Positions 11,451 through 25,500 of a stretch of DNA of 64,000 nt are shown here, piece by piece; position 1 is the first letter of the stretch, and each line of letters opens with the position of its first letter. Both the position numbers and the translations under genes were made by a program. The stretch lies in assembly GCA_935421135.1 (NCBI GenBank), contig OW285188.1, positions 2,377,001 to 2,441,000 on the forward strand. Reading direction: 5' to 3'. Origin of the DNA: Bugulina stolonifera. Taxonomy: Eukaryota > Bryozoa > Gymnolaemata > Cheilostomatida > Bugulidae. Under the pieces are notes generated by a model. That model was not told the origin of the DNA and searched no databases. It saw nothing but the letters and a program-made list of their open reading frames with translations.

Positions 11451-13345
11451 AATAGTTAACTGTATTTATATTTTATGTTGTAAATTATTACAATATTATA
11501 TTATTATCAATGATCATAATATTAATCATGTGTAAATGATGATAATTTATCATCATTTACACATTAATATTATATTTATACTATTACTATATTTATTATG
11601 TGTGATATTAATTGCAGTTAAAATTGCATGTGCTAAAGCTAAAAGTTATAGTTAGGTTGGGGATGTATTTCCTTTTTGATTTTTGCTTTAGTTTTTTTAT
11701 TCTAATTTTCATTTATCAATGTTGTTTGAATATTCCACAGTTAATGATTTCATATTATTTAATTTAGTTTTTCATTATGATTATTAAATTATATTAAATT
11801 TATATTGTTATCAATACTCTAAGTGCATTCATTCAGTTTGAGTTTATTGAGGAATTTATATAGATACCAAACCAAGATATTTAATAGTTTCTGCTTTAAT
11901 GGGAACAGTGTGCTGATCTTTTCAATAATGTCTATTTTTAAACAGTGTTTCGTAAACAAGTGGATGTTACCAAATAATCATTAAATATTGTAGCATTTAT
12001 TTAAATTCAAAACTAAGATGAGACATTCACATAAACTATATCATAATCAAGCTTCTTCCATTCTGGTCTTGTTGTGGTATGCATTGTGAGATGCTTCGTC
12101 TAAGGTTAAGAAGATGGCCTAGTTTTCACTTTGCCCATCAGTTGTTGAGTTTGGTTGCGATGTGTTGGATCCTAAGTAAAATGTCTTATGTAGCTTCTAG
12201 AAGAGCCACATGTGTTTGCTAAGTAAGGATTTGTATCGGCTAATATTTGTCGACCCTGTCATTCTAGAACTCTAAATCATATCCCATACTTGAACTACAT
12301 GCATTTATAATGTGCCATTCATATAATATAACCAATTCAATATATGGCAAGCAGTACAAGGACTCTTTGCTGCCAACTTCTGAGTGAGTTCTTCTAGTTG
12401 ATTCAGTCATCATTCTTTATGATGATCTCCCCCATCTTAGCGTGGTTATCACTTACTCAGATACTTGATTAGATATAACTGATGTCATATTTTCTAGAAT
12501 GTGCTTCCTTATGTAGCATAGTGCCCATTGTCTTGGTATGTCGTACTTTTCATTAGCAAACTTGCTCCTGTTGCAGCACCGTCTACTGAAGTGGTCAGTG
12601 GTTATTTCTCTTCTTGTCACTACTTTTTGAAATGTAATACCCTGTCCTAACTCTGTTATCTATCTCGCTCATTGCTGAACTGAGTGGTCTTGCGCTTACT
12701 TGGCTGTTACATTCGTGTCTTAGAGACTGTAACAAGTAATTAAGTACAGCTGTTAATGTGATGAAAGAGTCTACCACTACTATTGAGGAGCCATTGTCGT
12801 GGCTACGTCTAATGTAATTGGCATCGTTTACAGGAATTGTCTCAGATTTAAGAGGAATAGCAAGACATTCACATAAATGTTAATTTATGGAGTCATCGGG
12901 CACATATTGGGAGTTGTGATCACCTGATACAAGGGGGGATAACTCCTATTATATGCTGCAATCCACAGTCATAATAGTGAGCAAATGTATGAGTATAATA
13001 CTGACTCTAAAATAGCTGCATATACTTTTATAAGACATTTTTGTGGAATATTAAACAACTAGGCTAATATTTGAGAAGTTACTATTGAATTGTTATGTTC
13101 ACTACACTTCCCTTGCTTGAAATGTTCATAATCAGTATTGGCAAACAAAACAGTAGTGGTGCAATGTGATTATTTAATTCAGTACTATATTTTACGCCTA
13201 CTTCAATTTGTTCCTACTTCTACATGTAAATTGATCACTTTTAATTAATAATTTACAACTTTAACTTGTTTATTGTCCCCCCATAGAATGTCAACCTTTT
13301 CATCAGTTGTTATGCTCTTTGGGCTTTCAGAGAATTTATAAGAAA
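11451..13345. other. Intergenic stretch, no gene recognised
   Basis: AT-rich with a small foldback near 11530-11565 (ATGATGATAATTTATCATCAT). Open frames are short and lack any family signature. The last part before 13346 is the probable promoter/5' leader of TUSC2. Confidence 0.4.
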
Positions 13346-14662
13346 ATGGGACAGACAACTTCTAACATAGTAAAGAAAGTGAATCAGTGGGCAACAGGGG
13401 ACAACTCCTATCCGGAGGCTGATGTTTCTACTTCACACTGTTTAGCCAAAGCACAATTTAACCCTTTTGTATACAAGAGGCAGAGGTGAGACAATTTGCA
13501 TTGGTAATTGTTAATTATCTTTCCCTACACCATTTTTTCTGAAGTGTACAACACATAGGACTAAATAGCATGGCACAGAATATACAGTGTATATCACAGT
13601 AATTGTGTTGTATTGTGTAGTTTCACGAGTTTTCCCATTAGTGATTGTAGATGTGTTTTATGGTGTGGGGGGGGGGGGGATATTTTTCATCAGACAAACA
13701 GTCATACGTTTAAGTCATACGAGCTACATGTACACGGTTTTATCTATTGTAGTCCAATGTATATAGATGGAGATGGGGATGTAGCTCACGAGTTTTATGA
13801 ACAAGAGAGAATCACATATAAAACTAATAATGGGAAGAAGAGAAGATCTAAAATAATTATGAAAAAGATACCCAACAGCAAACTCACTCCATTGGTAAAC
13901 TAAATACTATCCTCAATTATTACTGTATAATCCTGTTAATTTTAGGTATGTTGTCTTTCTGTCTCCAACACATTGTTGTATTTAACTGACCACTGTCCAG
14001 TAAAGATATATACTGACCAATAAGGCTACACATGTACATGTAAATTTCGAATATAGCCTATATAGTTTAGAATGAGATTCTGCTGTACAGGTGTGCAGAG
14101 TTAATATTGGTAAGACTACACTGGCTGGTCCGTTGACAGAATAAAACACCATTAGTCTTATTGATTACTTGACAGTTGACCAGTGGTCAAGATGCTCTCC
14201 CTTAGCTAGCCGCTGCTCAACACCACCTATAATATTATTATGTATATTCTACGATGTAATATACAGGTGAAACAAGCTGGTCTTGGCTGGCTAGACAGTA
14301 TTGATTCTGAGTAATCTAGTTTATAGCAGAGTTCACTCACTACTTGCTATATTTCCTAGTCTTCTCTCTAAACTACAACAAAGTATATTATATTACACCA
14401 ACCCTTTCCTTGGTTACTTGGTTACCCGTATAGAACTTAATGGGGGGGGGGGGGGAAGGTGGGCAATGTGGAGTGAGTTACCAAGTACTGAGGTAAAGTC
14501 AGTACTTGGTAAGCATGGTCATACTGGTTTAGTGTATACTGTCTTCTTATATACTGGTATTGTCTTGTTTTACAGGGTATGGAAGATCTCCCCTATCCAT
14601 CCATTAACGTCAACTATCCACATATAATATGTGATGCATCAATAGTCAGACCTCCAACTTGA
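13346..14662 (+). CDS. TUSC2: TUSC2/FUS1 homologue (tumour suppressor candidate 2)
   Basis: A 122-residue protein in three exons (13346-13485, 13753-13894, 14576-14662) that join in frame. Human TUSC2 (110 residues) is a myristoylated, mitochondria-associated regulator of calcium and apoptosis. The N-terminus here, MGQTTS, fits an N-myristoylation signal, with Gly2 and a small residue at position 6. That is why I start at 13346 and not at the upstream in-frame ATG at 13307. NPFVYKRQR corresponds to the human PPFVFTRRG region. The diagnostic core is MYIDGDGDVAHEFYEQE (human FYDEDGDLAHEFYEE). A basic stretch (NGKKRRSK) follows, and PLGMEDLPYPSINVNYPHI aligns with the human C-terminal HPRIHVDFPVILYE region. 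The last exon runs a few residues beyond that. A polyadenylation signal sits at 14807. Confidence 0.88.
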
Positions 14663-14806
14663 TACTCTACCATGATGCAAACCAAACAAATCTTGACATG
14701 TATTATAGATATTGTACATTGTATTGTCTTACTATTCTAGACTAGCTAATCAATACCTCCTTCAGCATGTTACATTGGAGACGCATACACAGCATACACT
14801 ACTTGT

Positions 14807-14812
14807 AATAAA
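14807..14812 (+). terminator. AATAAA polyadenylation signal, probably TUSC2
   Basis: A canonical hexamer 145 bases after the TUSC2 stop, with no competing + strand gene nearby. Confidence 0.5.
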
Positions 14813-17090
14813 TGTGACCAGTGCCAACAGCTGTCCTATCTTTCATATATACAGTATATTATGTAGTAGGGTATATATACACTGTTACTGGTTTGTGCAT
14901 GTACTTGACCATTAACTGGTTTTCTTAGCAAAATTATGTTCAATTTTGTCAATCCCTATGACACGACGTATTTATTGCCTGAAAAATTGTATCATGTGTT
15001 ATATCTGTAGTCCCTGCTGTTTGTAGACAATTTAGAGAGAGATTATTAGGAGGTACTTCATACTGTTTTGTGTAATTAGTAGGAGAGATATCCAGGTATA
15101 ATGCCAGCTTTTATTTTTATATAATTTTTATTGATCAGTAATACAATAAAACAACACTGATGAAATATAAATATTTATCTTGAAACTGGAGACTCTAATC
15201 AACATAATTATATCTCAGAACTTGATATTCACCTGGTGGTCACTAACTCATTACAAGCATAATATAACATATAATATACCTTATTAAAACACTCTGTCTG
15301 TAATCTATTATGTACTGGGCTGTAATGGCAGGTTTGCCTCATTGCATTAACATTGCATTTTCATAATTGATTTTCCATAAAAACAACTGTGCAAAATCAG
15401 TAAAAAATGTATTATATAGGCTATTATTGTCATTAATTGGCACGAATTATTGTCAAAAATATGAAAGTAATTATACACAAAAAGCTTAACTGAAATCCAT
15501 CACATGATATCATCCTGATTCCATATATATTGCTATTACAAAAATATTTCTTTAGTTAGAAAACCAGCTAATTTCATATTGCTTCTAGCAAATCTGTGAA
15601 TATAAACAAAAACTGAGACAGCTTTTCCAATCGATCTGTACTCTACCAGAGCAGTCAGATTGATTTTCATATTTCTCATATTTGTTGATATTTCAGATTG
15701 ACAGTGTGTACAATCAATTCCCTTATAAATAGTTCTGTGAATATTTATGAAGGTAAGACAATAATTGGTAAATCACAATTAAAATGCACCATTTTAATAC
15801 AAATTACAATAATAATATTTATGATATTATTATGTAGGATGTTCTCCTTGATGTTTGGGGTTACACCTGGCAGACCGGACTCTTTGATTAGATACTATGT
15901 GGGTACTACTAGATACAGCTGTAGTGTACATATAAATATATAATATTATAGTTATTATGGCCAAGTTCCCATTATTTTATGATGCTAATAATAGATATTA
16001 GAGCTTATATAATAATTAATATAGATAATAGATATACCTTAAATACGAAATTATGAAAATAAACATCTAAATGCTTAATATAACTGATTTGCTAAATAAA
16101 TTTGCTATCACGATTCTTAATAAATTTCCCTCTGATTGGTAATAACACAATATTAACTGGACAAGACGTAGAATTCACAATAACAACAACAAAAATATAT
16201 GCAATTTACTATAGGACATTTGGAAAACGAACAAAATGATGGAAAATGAACTTAAAAAACTAGAATATTGTAATTTAAATATAATGAATATTATGATAAT
16301 AAATGAGATGGTGGCACCAAACTATAGCTGAACAATGTACCCAGTAGGTATCATTGATTTACAAAAGAGCAAGTGAACGTGACACGTAGAACATGTAGAA
16401 CATGAGACGTAACCTAGTAGATTTATAAATAGGTGCACCATGAACAAAACCTACTCAATATTATTGAAAATACGACCTTGCTGGCTTCTGGCTTCGAAAC
16501 TTACAAAACTTGATATAGTGTAATGTGAGGAGGCTGGTAATATCAATGTGAACATGATTGATCCTAATGAATATTAAATAATTATTTGCTTAAAGCTAAC
16601 AGTACCAAATAAAAATGACTATTATATTATAATATGCATACTTGACACCATAATATTGACTTAGTGACTTGAATAAAAAAGTATAATGGACAGGCTATTC
16701 TGTTTTCATTTGCACAAGTATCAGCAGCATTGTCAATAAAGGAAAGAAAGGCCAAGACAAAATGGAAAATCCATATGTTGTAGATGAATAATTAATTAGA
16801 TGGAGTGAGAATGGGATTAGAGAGAGATATACTATGCTTGTGTTCACTATTAGTTGCTGACTGACTGAGTGCGCAAGACGAGGGAAGACCAAAGGTACTC
16901 TGTATCTCTGCAAAGCCTAACCAATGTAACAATGCTAACTATTTTAAAATACCTAAATAAATAATGAAAAAATAAATAGGGTATAGAAACTTAAAAACAC
17001 TTGTTAAATGATTTGAACATGCAAATACTTGTACTCTACTGTGCAGATCTATGTGATGTTGCTGAGATGTTGAACCACGGAATTGGTAAT
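14813..17090. other. Convergent intergenic region between TUSC2 and TOB
   Basis: Very AT-rich. No homology-bearing frame was recognised on either strand. It presumably contains the 3' UTR of TOB at its right end. Confidence 0.4.
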
Positions 17091-19331
17091 CTATGCAGCG
17101 AGCAGCTGATTGCCACTAGAGGGCAGTACAATGTCCGACAGATCTACCCAGTCCTGGTCTGAGGAAGAGAACATTGCTGCCAGTGAGGAGTTTGTCGTAC
17201 ACGGAGAGTAACGGCCAAGTGAGCCTGTAGAGTGGAGAACATGTCATATTAGATTATTTTTAGTACACTGTAGTTAGTAACTAGTTACGTTGGTTTATTG
17301 TAGGTACAATATATAGTACTCTGCCAATATTTAATATAAATTACGTGATGTAGCCAGCCACTGACATAAATACATGTAACTAGTGAGATACTATCTAACA
17401 ACGACCATTGTAATAATAATTCCAATCAGCTCAAAAATATACATATAATCATAGAGAAACACTTTTCCCAGAGCATACAGAAAATGCAAAAAGGACACTC
17501 CATGCATAATACATGTATTAAACAACCATGTGGGTTGTATACATGTATGTACAATAGTATGTATCCATCTAGGTTTTTGTTGTTTTTTTTGAAAACACAA
17601 AATTACTATTGTCATGCATGTAAACCCAGTACTAGCAGCAGTAGAAGCTTACTGTTGGATGAGTTGAAATTGTTGGTGGGTGGCATAGGGAACCTGTCCA
17701 CGGAGCCTCTAGTTCTCATAGAGTTGCCTCCCCCCATCCTGAAGTGATCGATGGGGAAGTCATGCTGCTGGTTGTTCATATGATTCTGCAAACGGTCAAA
17801 GAATGCTGGCGACATTGTGTGGTTGTGCCTCCCTGAACCACTAGCGTAAGAGCTGCACCCAGCCAACACTACAATAAATAATAGTGCTATATTTGAGAGA
17901 AGGCTTCTCTGTACTGTGGATGGTTTGTTGGTTTGGAAATGGTCTTATTTGGAAAATAGTCTAGGGTCTAGGTGAGAAGGTCATATAATACATGTGTTAG
18001 TGACTATGGACTATTAAACATGTAGGTGCTGTGTAGAGTACCCAAGCTATATATAGTTAGATGAAGTGTATTCACCAATGTAATTCAGCGATGAACTTTC
18101 CAGCCCATTAATCTTTCCTATTTTATATTTTTCTCTTTAGTTAATGTTCCAGTGCATCAAATTAATATAAAATAACTTTCCCCAATGATCTTGTTGGGCT
18201 ACAGGGCACTAGCTTGATTATATTTAACAAAAATAATGGTGATTTCTATGTACAAGCAGCAAATGAATTAGAGATGATTAGATATTGTAGCAATAATGTG
18301 AGTGGTCCAATGATTATGATAGGAAATTACAGCCACAGTTTTACCTGAGGCGGAGCAAACCAACTACATGAACTAGTCCTACGCACATGCTCCTAAGCCA
18401 ACTACTATTCTATGCTATGCTATATTATTGATTACAAGCATATACAAACAGTATTATACTAAATTAGGTTTACTAACAAACAGCCATAGTACACTCACGT
18501 CTGCTAGCGTTCTCTGTAGGAGAAAGTCTGTTAGACCTCTTCATGTGATTCTTCAGTTTAGTTGAACCAAATTTAGTCTGAGCAAACATGGCCGCAGTCA
18601 TGGTTTTATTGTTGGTATTGTTAGGCCGTGGGGCTGAAAGTGACGGAGGTCCTCCAATCTGGAATGCTGATTGCTGTGGTTGCTGCAGCAGCTGCTGAGG
18701 TATAACGTTCGGTGCAGAGTTGAAGTTGGTTGGTTCCATGCCCCATGACTGAAATGGTGCTACAACAGTAAAGTATTATATGAAATCATGCTATCGCATA
18801 CAGTAGCCCCTTCTAATGGTACAGCCATATAATTACTGGTTACAAGCAAACAGTATATACTGGTACAGCCTACTACCTAACACAAATGAAAGTGCTGTAC
18901 TACTGTACATAATTGTAGTTATTTCTCTAAAACTGTAGTGGCCGTAAAACTGAAACTGAAACCTACATGATTTAGGAGGCGACATTGGACTCCAGGGATT
19001 ATTGGTGTTTGCTGACGACCATGATATCGGACTTGGAGTTGTGCCCCATGAGGTGCTTGTACAGCCGTTAGTTCCACTTCCTCCTGACGATAAACTGAGA
19101 CTCCCGAGTGATGAAGAGAGATTGGAAGTCAATTCATCTGGAGAGGACAATGGTGACATAACCCCTGTAACATACAGTCACACATCAGCTGTCTGGGGAA
19201 GCTGCACATGGGACTGAATGGATCTATGGCTCTATGCATAATATAAGCAAGGCCCTCTACCCATACCACTACTATTACTAGTCTACTTACTAACTGGACA
19301 GCAGATGGAAGGAAGGAGGAACACACCAATA

Positions 19332-19366
<35 letters not shown>

Positions 19367-20354
19367 TGTCGACGGACAAGTAGGCTAATGGGACTTGACA
19401 TCTGCTGCACATCCTATTGATCCCTGAGATCCAGCCACCAGCTGATGCTCCCATTGGGCCGAGCTGTGCATAAAATACGGCCACCCATAATACATGATAC
19501 ACCAATTAGTTTGCCCAATCGTATAGCCTACATTACACATCACAATAAAAGGTGAATAATGTCTAGTAGCCAAACAAGAGTCGAACTAGATTTTACACGT
19601 GAATCTTGTATCACGAATAACCAACAATATAGAAGGATGGTTCGAGGCCCAATGCTTGGCGGTTGGTTTAATATTGGCGGATTAGGCTCACTACACACCT
19701 GTGTCCGAAGTGTCTTTAATTGAGGTGCAGACGATACTTGCAATATTAGAATGATTGGCTCAAATATCAGATATCTGGATGACTATATTGCCAGAATCAA
19801 ATGACTAACTTCACAAGCACTGATGGTAGTATGACCACTATGTGTTGCCCGAGTCTACATATAGGTGTGCAAGTGGCGATATACAGCAACAATACCAGCA
19901 GCCTCACAATGTGAGCAACAATCAACTAGTTGAAACCACTCCTTGCTTGCTGCTACCACAAACCACAGCTACTAGCAAGGTACCACACCATCCACAGGAA
20001 TGTTTATCCAGAAAATGCTGTGAAAACCTTTGGTTCACAATGACAGCGACAATTTGCACCAAACCAGGTGCTAATTAAACTTTTTGGTACTTGATAAAAC
20101 TACCTCGAGACCTAGTAAAGTACTCAGCCTACATTTATTACCAACAATTAGGGGATACAATAGAAGCAGGGGACATGATCCTAGAATACCTATCTTGGTG
20201 TATGAAATGTTACTTAGAAAGCACTAACAGGTTGGTCAGGGCATCTATACCTATTAGTAAGTACAGTTTAGTTTAGTGTGGCAGCAGTGTGACCAGTTTT
20301 CCTAGGCCTACTCACCACCATTACTCTAAACTACATATTATATTGTAGATTACA

Positions 20355-20393
<39 letters not shown>

Positions 20394-22548
20394 ATCTGGA
20401 TGTAGTTGATGTTGGTCTAATGGACATACTTTCAGTAGTGTGCATGATATACAATTATACATGATACACATTAGTGTGCGGTACCTAAGTTGGTTACATT
20501 ACTACATACAGGTACGCACATATACCCCTCACAATATACAATTGAATAGAAGGCTAATACAAAACATGAAGTAGTACTCCACGTTAATTACATATTAATC
20601 AACTTTTACTGCAATGATATCTTCCAGTGTACAAAGGGCACACTGGTAATTATTATAGAAAAAACATCTTGTGGTATCAATGTAGTGCAGTTGATACTGC
20701 TCAGTAAACTTGTAATTCCTTGCATACCATTCCCCAAGGAATTCCCATCAAACCCTGCACTTATAATATGAAATGGGAGCAGAAATTACTCCTGTTTCTA
20801 TAAATAGACACATGTACATGTAGGTCTAAATAGATGACAACTGGTTGCATATTGTATGGTATAAGTGGACAGCGGGCACCGATTCCATAGTGAGCAAATG
20901 GAACATTACCAGGATGTGTTAGGGAGTGTTCATTGGATAGATTCTGGTGTGAAGAGGAACCACTCGGCTATGGTCGACGACTTCCTTACACAAAACTAAC
21001 AGATCAGAGAAAACCAGAGTGGTGACAACTTGGGTAAGACTGACTACTGACTATGTATAACTAGACTGACTACTGACTATGTATATACTATACATTGTAT
21101 GTGTAACTACACTGACTACTGACTATGTATATACTATATGTATAACTACACTGACTACTGACATGTATTTAACCACACTGACTACTGACTATCATAAGAA
21201 TGAGAATAATCACGCTGAGCTGGTAATTTCTATTACAAAAACGGATAGGTTATGTACTGGATAACAGCATATACACATAGACATATACACATAGACATAT
21301 ACACATAGACATATACACATAGACATATACACATAGACATATACACATAGACATATACACACATACATATACACATAGACATATACACATAGATATATAC
21401 ACATAGACATACACACAGACCTATACACACAGACATATACACATAGACATATACACATAGACATATACACATAGACATATACACATAGACATATATACAT
21501 AGACATATACACATAGACATATACACATAGACATATACACATAGACATATACACATAGACATATACACATAGACATATACACATAGACATATACACATAG
21601 ACATATACACATAGGTTACACACCGGAGGATGCTGATGATGCAGTAGATTGAAAGCCTCCAGGAAATGAGATTGGTGCAGCAGTTGACACACTAGATTCC
21701 TCGGCGGCAGCATGAGTCAAGGCAGCGGCGGTACTGCTGGCCTGTGCAGCCCGTCTCTCAGAGTATAGAATTCTCACTTGACCTTTCTCACCGATACTGA
21801 ATGACACCTCACCAGGGTCAATCCAGATGATCAGATCTTTTGGCAGGTAGTTAATTACTTCATCCATTTCCAGACCTGGTAAAGACAAGCAGAGCTGCCA
21901 TTGCAACTAGTAATAACATACATGTAATAGTTTACATACCAACATCATTGCTGTACACATTATTCCACCGGTTTCTATACAGAGCATGCTGGTTAACCAT
22001 ATGTAGACATCTTGTGTTTTGTGTCAGGTAGCTCAAGTGTTGGAGTTCTCTGTTTGTAAACTGTACATTCAAACATATACAGTTACCAAAACACAATAAC
22101 TGTATTTGTAGGCTGAGCCTAACCTACATTGTATTTTATATCTCTAGAATGCTAATGAAAACAGCTACATGATGCCAAGCTATAAACCATTCCCAGTAAA
22201 CGATTACATGAAAAGAATTTCCAGCCCTAGGGAGACATTTTCTAATGGGATTTTGGAATCTAATTTAGCTGGAATTCATTAAACCCAGTTGGGTAACGAT
22301 AGATACATCTAGAACTTACCAGAGTTGATAGCAGCATATACAAACAGTGGATCCACTTTCTCTCCGGATACATTAATGCATCTGTAGGCAGCTCCCTTGC
22401 TTGGGTTTCCTGGATACCAATGTCCCTGAAACTTCAAAGTGATACCCTTTTCTACCTCTTCTGCAAACGCATCTACCCGTCGCCGTGGAAGTTTGTTATA
22501 TAAACTGCCAGCTATCAAATTAATGGCTGCAGTTACCTCCACCTGCAT
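17091..22548 (-). CDS. TOB: TOB/BTG-family antiproliferative protein
   Basis: TOB proteins bind CNOT7/8 through the N-terminal BTG domain and promote mRNA deadenylation. Six exons on the minus strand: 22548-22320, 21875-21624, 19164-18967, 18759-18499, 17868-17653 and 17176-17091. All phases agree and give 413 residues (human TOB1 has 345). Exon 1 starts MQVEVTAAINLIAGSLYNKL, then RRRVDAF and GHWYPGNPSKGAAYRCI (BTG box A). Exon 2 holds LPKDLIIWIDPGEVSFSIGE (box B). Exon 4 contains MFAQTKFGSTKLKN, nearly the TOB-specific FAATKFGSTKMKN. The rest is Ser/Gln/Asn-rich and probably disordered. The last exon, reached from a GTAAGC donor after NFNSSN, encodes MFSSSDQDWVDLSDIVLP and stops after LLAA. 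If that donor is skipped, the protein instead ends in LLLLLVLGLHA. I saw no clear PAM2 motif for PABP binding. Confidence 0.88.
19331..19364 (+). repeat. (ACAG)n microsatellite
   Basis: About eight perfect tetramers of GACA/ACAG inside TOB intron 2. A (TGTC)n tract of similar length lies at 20356-20392 in the same intron, in inverted orientation. Confidence 0.9.
21262..21614 (+). repeat. 12-bp minisatellite (ACACATAGACAT)n beside the TOB exon 2 donor
   Basis: About 29 units of a 12-bp repeat with a few variants (ACATACAT, ATAGATAT, ACAGACCT). It ends nine bases from the exon 2 donor on the minus strand. Because 12 is divisible by 3, it produces long Met-Ser-Met-Cys-Ile frames that are not genes. 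Confidence 0.95.
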
Positions 22549-25500
22549 GGTGTTGTTTTCAATGTGTTAGAAGGCCTAAAATAATACAAATACATACAAA
22601 TTTCAAACGAAAAGACGATAATCCCAATAACTTTGGTTGGTGAAACGTCGAGTAAAGAGGTAACGCCAAGCGTAATGTGTCCACACTTGATTGTTCAGGA
22701 AACTCAAGTCACTATGCCAACAATGATGTCATCATTACAGCTACACTCAAATCATACCAGCACACTCACCCTTTAGTAGAGAAATCACTGAAAATAGTCA
22801 CTATTATACTAGATTGATTGAGCAAAAGTCTAACAGCACTGCTAAGCTCAACAACAATTAAGCCCTAACTAATGTGGAAAGCTAATGGCTACACTCTAGC
22901 AACATAAAATACTTTGTTGCATTGTTACAATGTATCTACAGTATCCAATGAGAAAACATACAGTCAGTGATTGGAACAACTATCAATAATTGTATATTAT
23001 TCTATGGAAAGAAATAGCATTTATAAAGAAAAGGCAAGACGCTAAAGACCACACTGTTACAATATAAAAGCAATCAGGTTATCTATAAACATTGCTAATT
23101 ACAGTAATTGTTCAAATCTATTCACCCACAAGTCCACCAGTTCACTGGAGTGATGAAAGACAAAAGGCTAGTAACATTATAAGCTCAAAGCATGATGACA
23201 CTGATATTTGTATGTAATATACATGTACAATGTACATACACCATTATGTAGGCTACGTGTCAATTGCATCAATCTTACTCACCTAAGCCAAAAATTAGAA
23301 CAACTTTTCAAGGAGAATGCGATGCATGTAGTACTGATGATAAGAAAGTGAACACTACCCAACTACTGTCAGTAAAGGTCTATACCAGCAACATTACATT
23401 CTGTTTATAACAACTTAGCATTAATTCAGGCAATCAAGAAAAATCAATGTAGAGTAGTAATTGGAGCTGAGAGAACCAATGGGAACAGACGGCTTGATTT
23501 GATATATTATTATACATGTATGGAGAGGTTGTATGCAACATATTATTACCTACATGTAATACGTGTAAATTATAGACCTATATATACTGTGGTAGGCGTT
23601 AGTGAGTTGAGGGTTATCAAATAACGGTTTCAGGGAAACCCAATTAACCGAGAGAGTGAGAGTAAGAGATCTATCCAGCTTGATAGAAAAAACACTAGAG
23701 AATGGGCTCACTGCTTTCCCATATTAGCTGTGCAATGTACCACAGCAACAGCCATAAGAGATATGCTACTGAATATGCACTATATAAATAATAAAGAGGT
23801 AGAAGAATCGCAGTTGGAACTGTTTGGATTTAAAAGGAAACGCTTTTCACATTGTAAAGCAAAGATAAACCTACCACATACAATCTGCAACTATTCTTCA
23901 AAAACTTTCAGGGAATAGATAAATGCAGAAGGCAGATAAAATTACTCACTACTAATATTACACCTACTGTATTATTAGCATTGGGAAAGTCAATACAGAT
24001 ACAGACTGGGAGTCTATTCAGTGTAGCTATTATTCAGTATTCACACCAGATTGAGGAAACAATGCAAAATGTTGAGCTAAGCACTTATTAATAACAATGA
24101 GTAATTGAGTACCAAAATACTGACTGCAGACAATCAGGTCTGATAAGAGAGATATTACTTATAATAATTTCTAGGTACTAGAAATAATAATACTATTATA
24201 TTATTACAGTGTACTAGTATTGTGTACATGTACTACTAAATACACTATTATATCACAAGATAACCAGATATATATGTAAGAGAACGCAACTCCAATATTA
24301 TGTATATTGAGTAGTTCAGTGGACAACAGCTGCTGACACCAAGAAGATTCCATTAGACAAAAAAACGGACACATCTCTTTCAAATTACACACATGCATCC
24401 ATTATTAGTTTATTACCAGTCCAGTGTGTTTGAAAATAGAAATGATAAAGTTGACTAAATTGCCTTATTTATGTTATTTTGATAATACTGACAAGTACCA
24501 CAAAAATTGCTAGAGTAAGATACGTGTATTACAGGCCTACGGCAAGTACAATGTACTATATTAAGTGCTGTTATACAGCCTTATGTACATGTATATTGTG
24601 AGACAACGATCTAATAATACAACCCAGTACATACAGCTGCATAATATGGCGCATAAATATAATACTATTATTTGCATATTGCACCACCTTTAATGTAATA
24701 TATCATAGTCTGTGATAGTAGAATGATTATTAGCAACATCACACATCTACAATAGAACTAGCGCTATTTCACTTTCCATACCTTTGAAGTCATTTTAGGT
24801 GACAAGTCAAACTTTTAATTAGTGACAATACCCAGTAGTACAATAATAGATACCTCATTACATTACATGCTAGTTTTTGTGAGATAAATAAGAAGTATTA
24901 ATATTGGTTTTATTAGTAGTATTCAGTAGATTGATTTAGATCGTTTTAATCTGTAGCTCTTCTTTGACGACGTCACAATAACTGATCTAGTCTACTAAAT
25001 GTGCAAAAAGACAAAGAACAGTGACACAAGAAGTTTCTTTTCCCTCTTTTACTTTAAGAAAACATGAAATTTGCTAGCAGAGGCTTAACCAGAGTACTAG
25101 CCTGGTTCACACAAAATTAAACAAATCTAAACTAAATTTCTACACCAGAAACCTAATTTATAGATTTGTTTAAACTTAGGTGAACTTGGCTAGTAGGCCT
25201 ACTCCGGAAGGTGTGTGCCACGTGTGCGTGCTTGTGAGGGGAGGGGGGGGGGGGTGTTGCTATTCCCACCAAACTGCGCTCCTGTACTCTGAGAAACTTT
25301 TAATACTAAATGCGGCGAGAACTTTTTTGTAACTTGTGTGTCACAAAGAGCTGGTATCAATTCGTGTCACAAAGCCTACTTCAGACGAAAAGCTGGTCTC
25401 AAAACTAAAGAGTACTGGTAGTTGTGTGATGGGTTGCTGTATTTGATGTACTGGTTGTGCGTAGAACATATTGATCACTAGTGAATCCACAGCTACCCTA

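Noticed and set aside
21210..21713. Frames rich in Met-Ser-Met-Cys-Ile
   Set aside because: Translation of a 12-bp minisatellite in a TOB intron. Only the part from 21624 upward belongs to a real exon.
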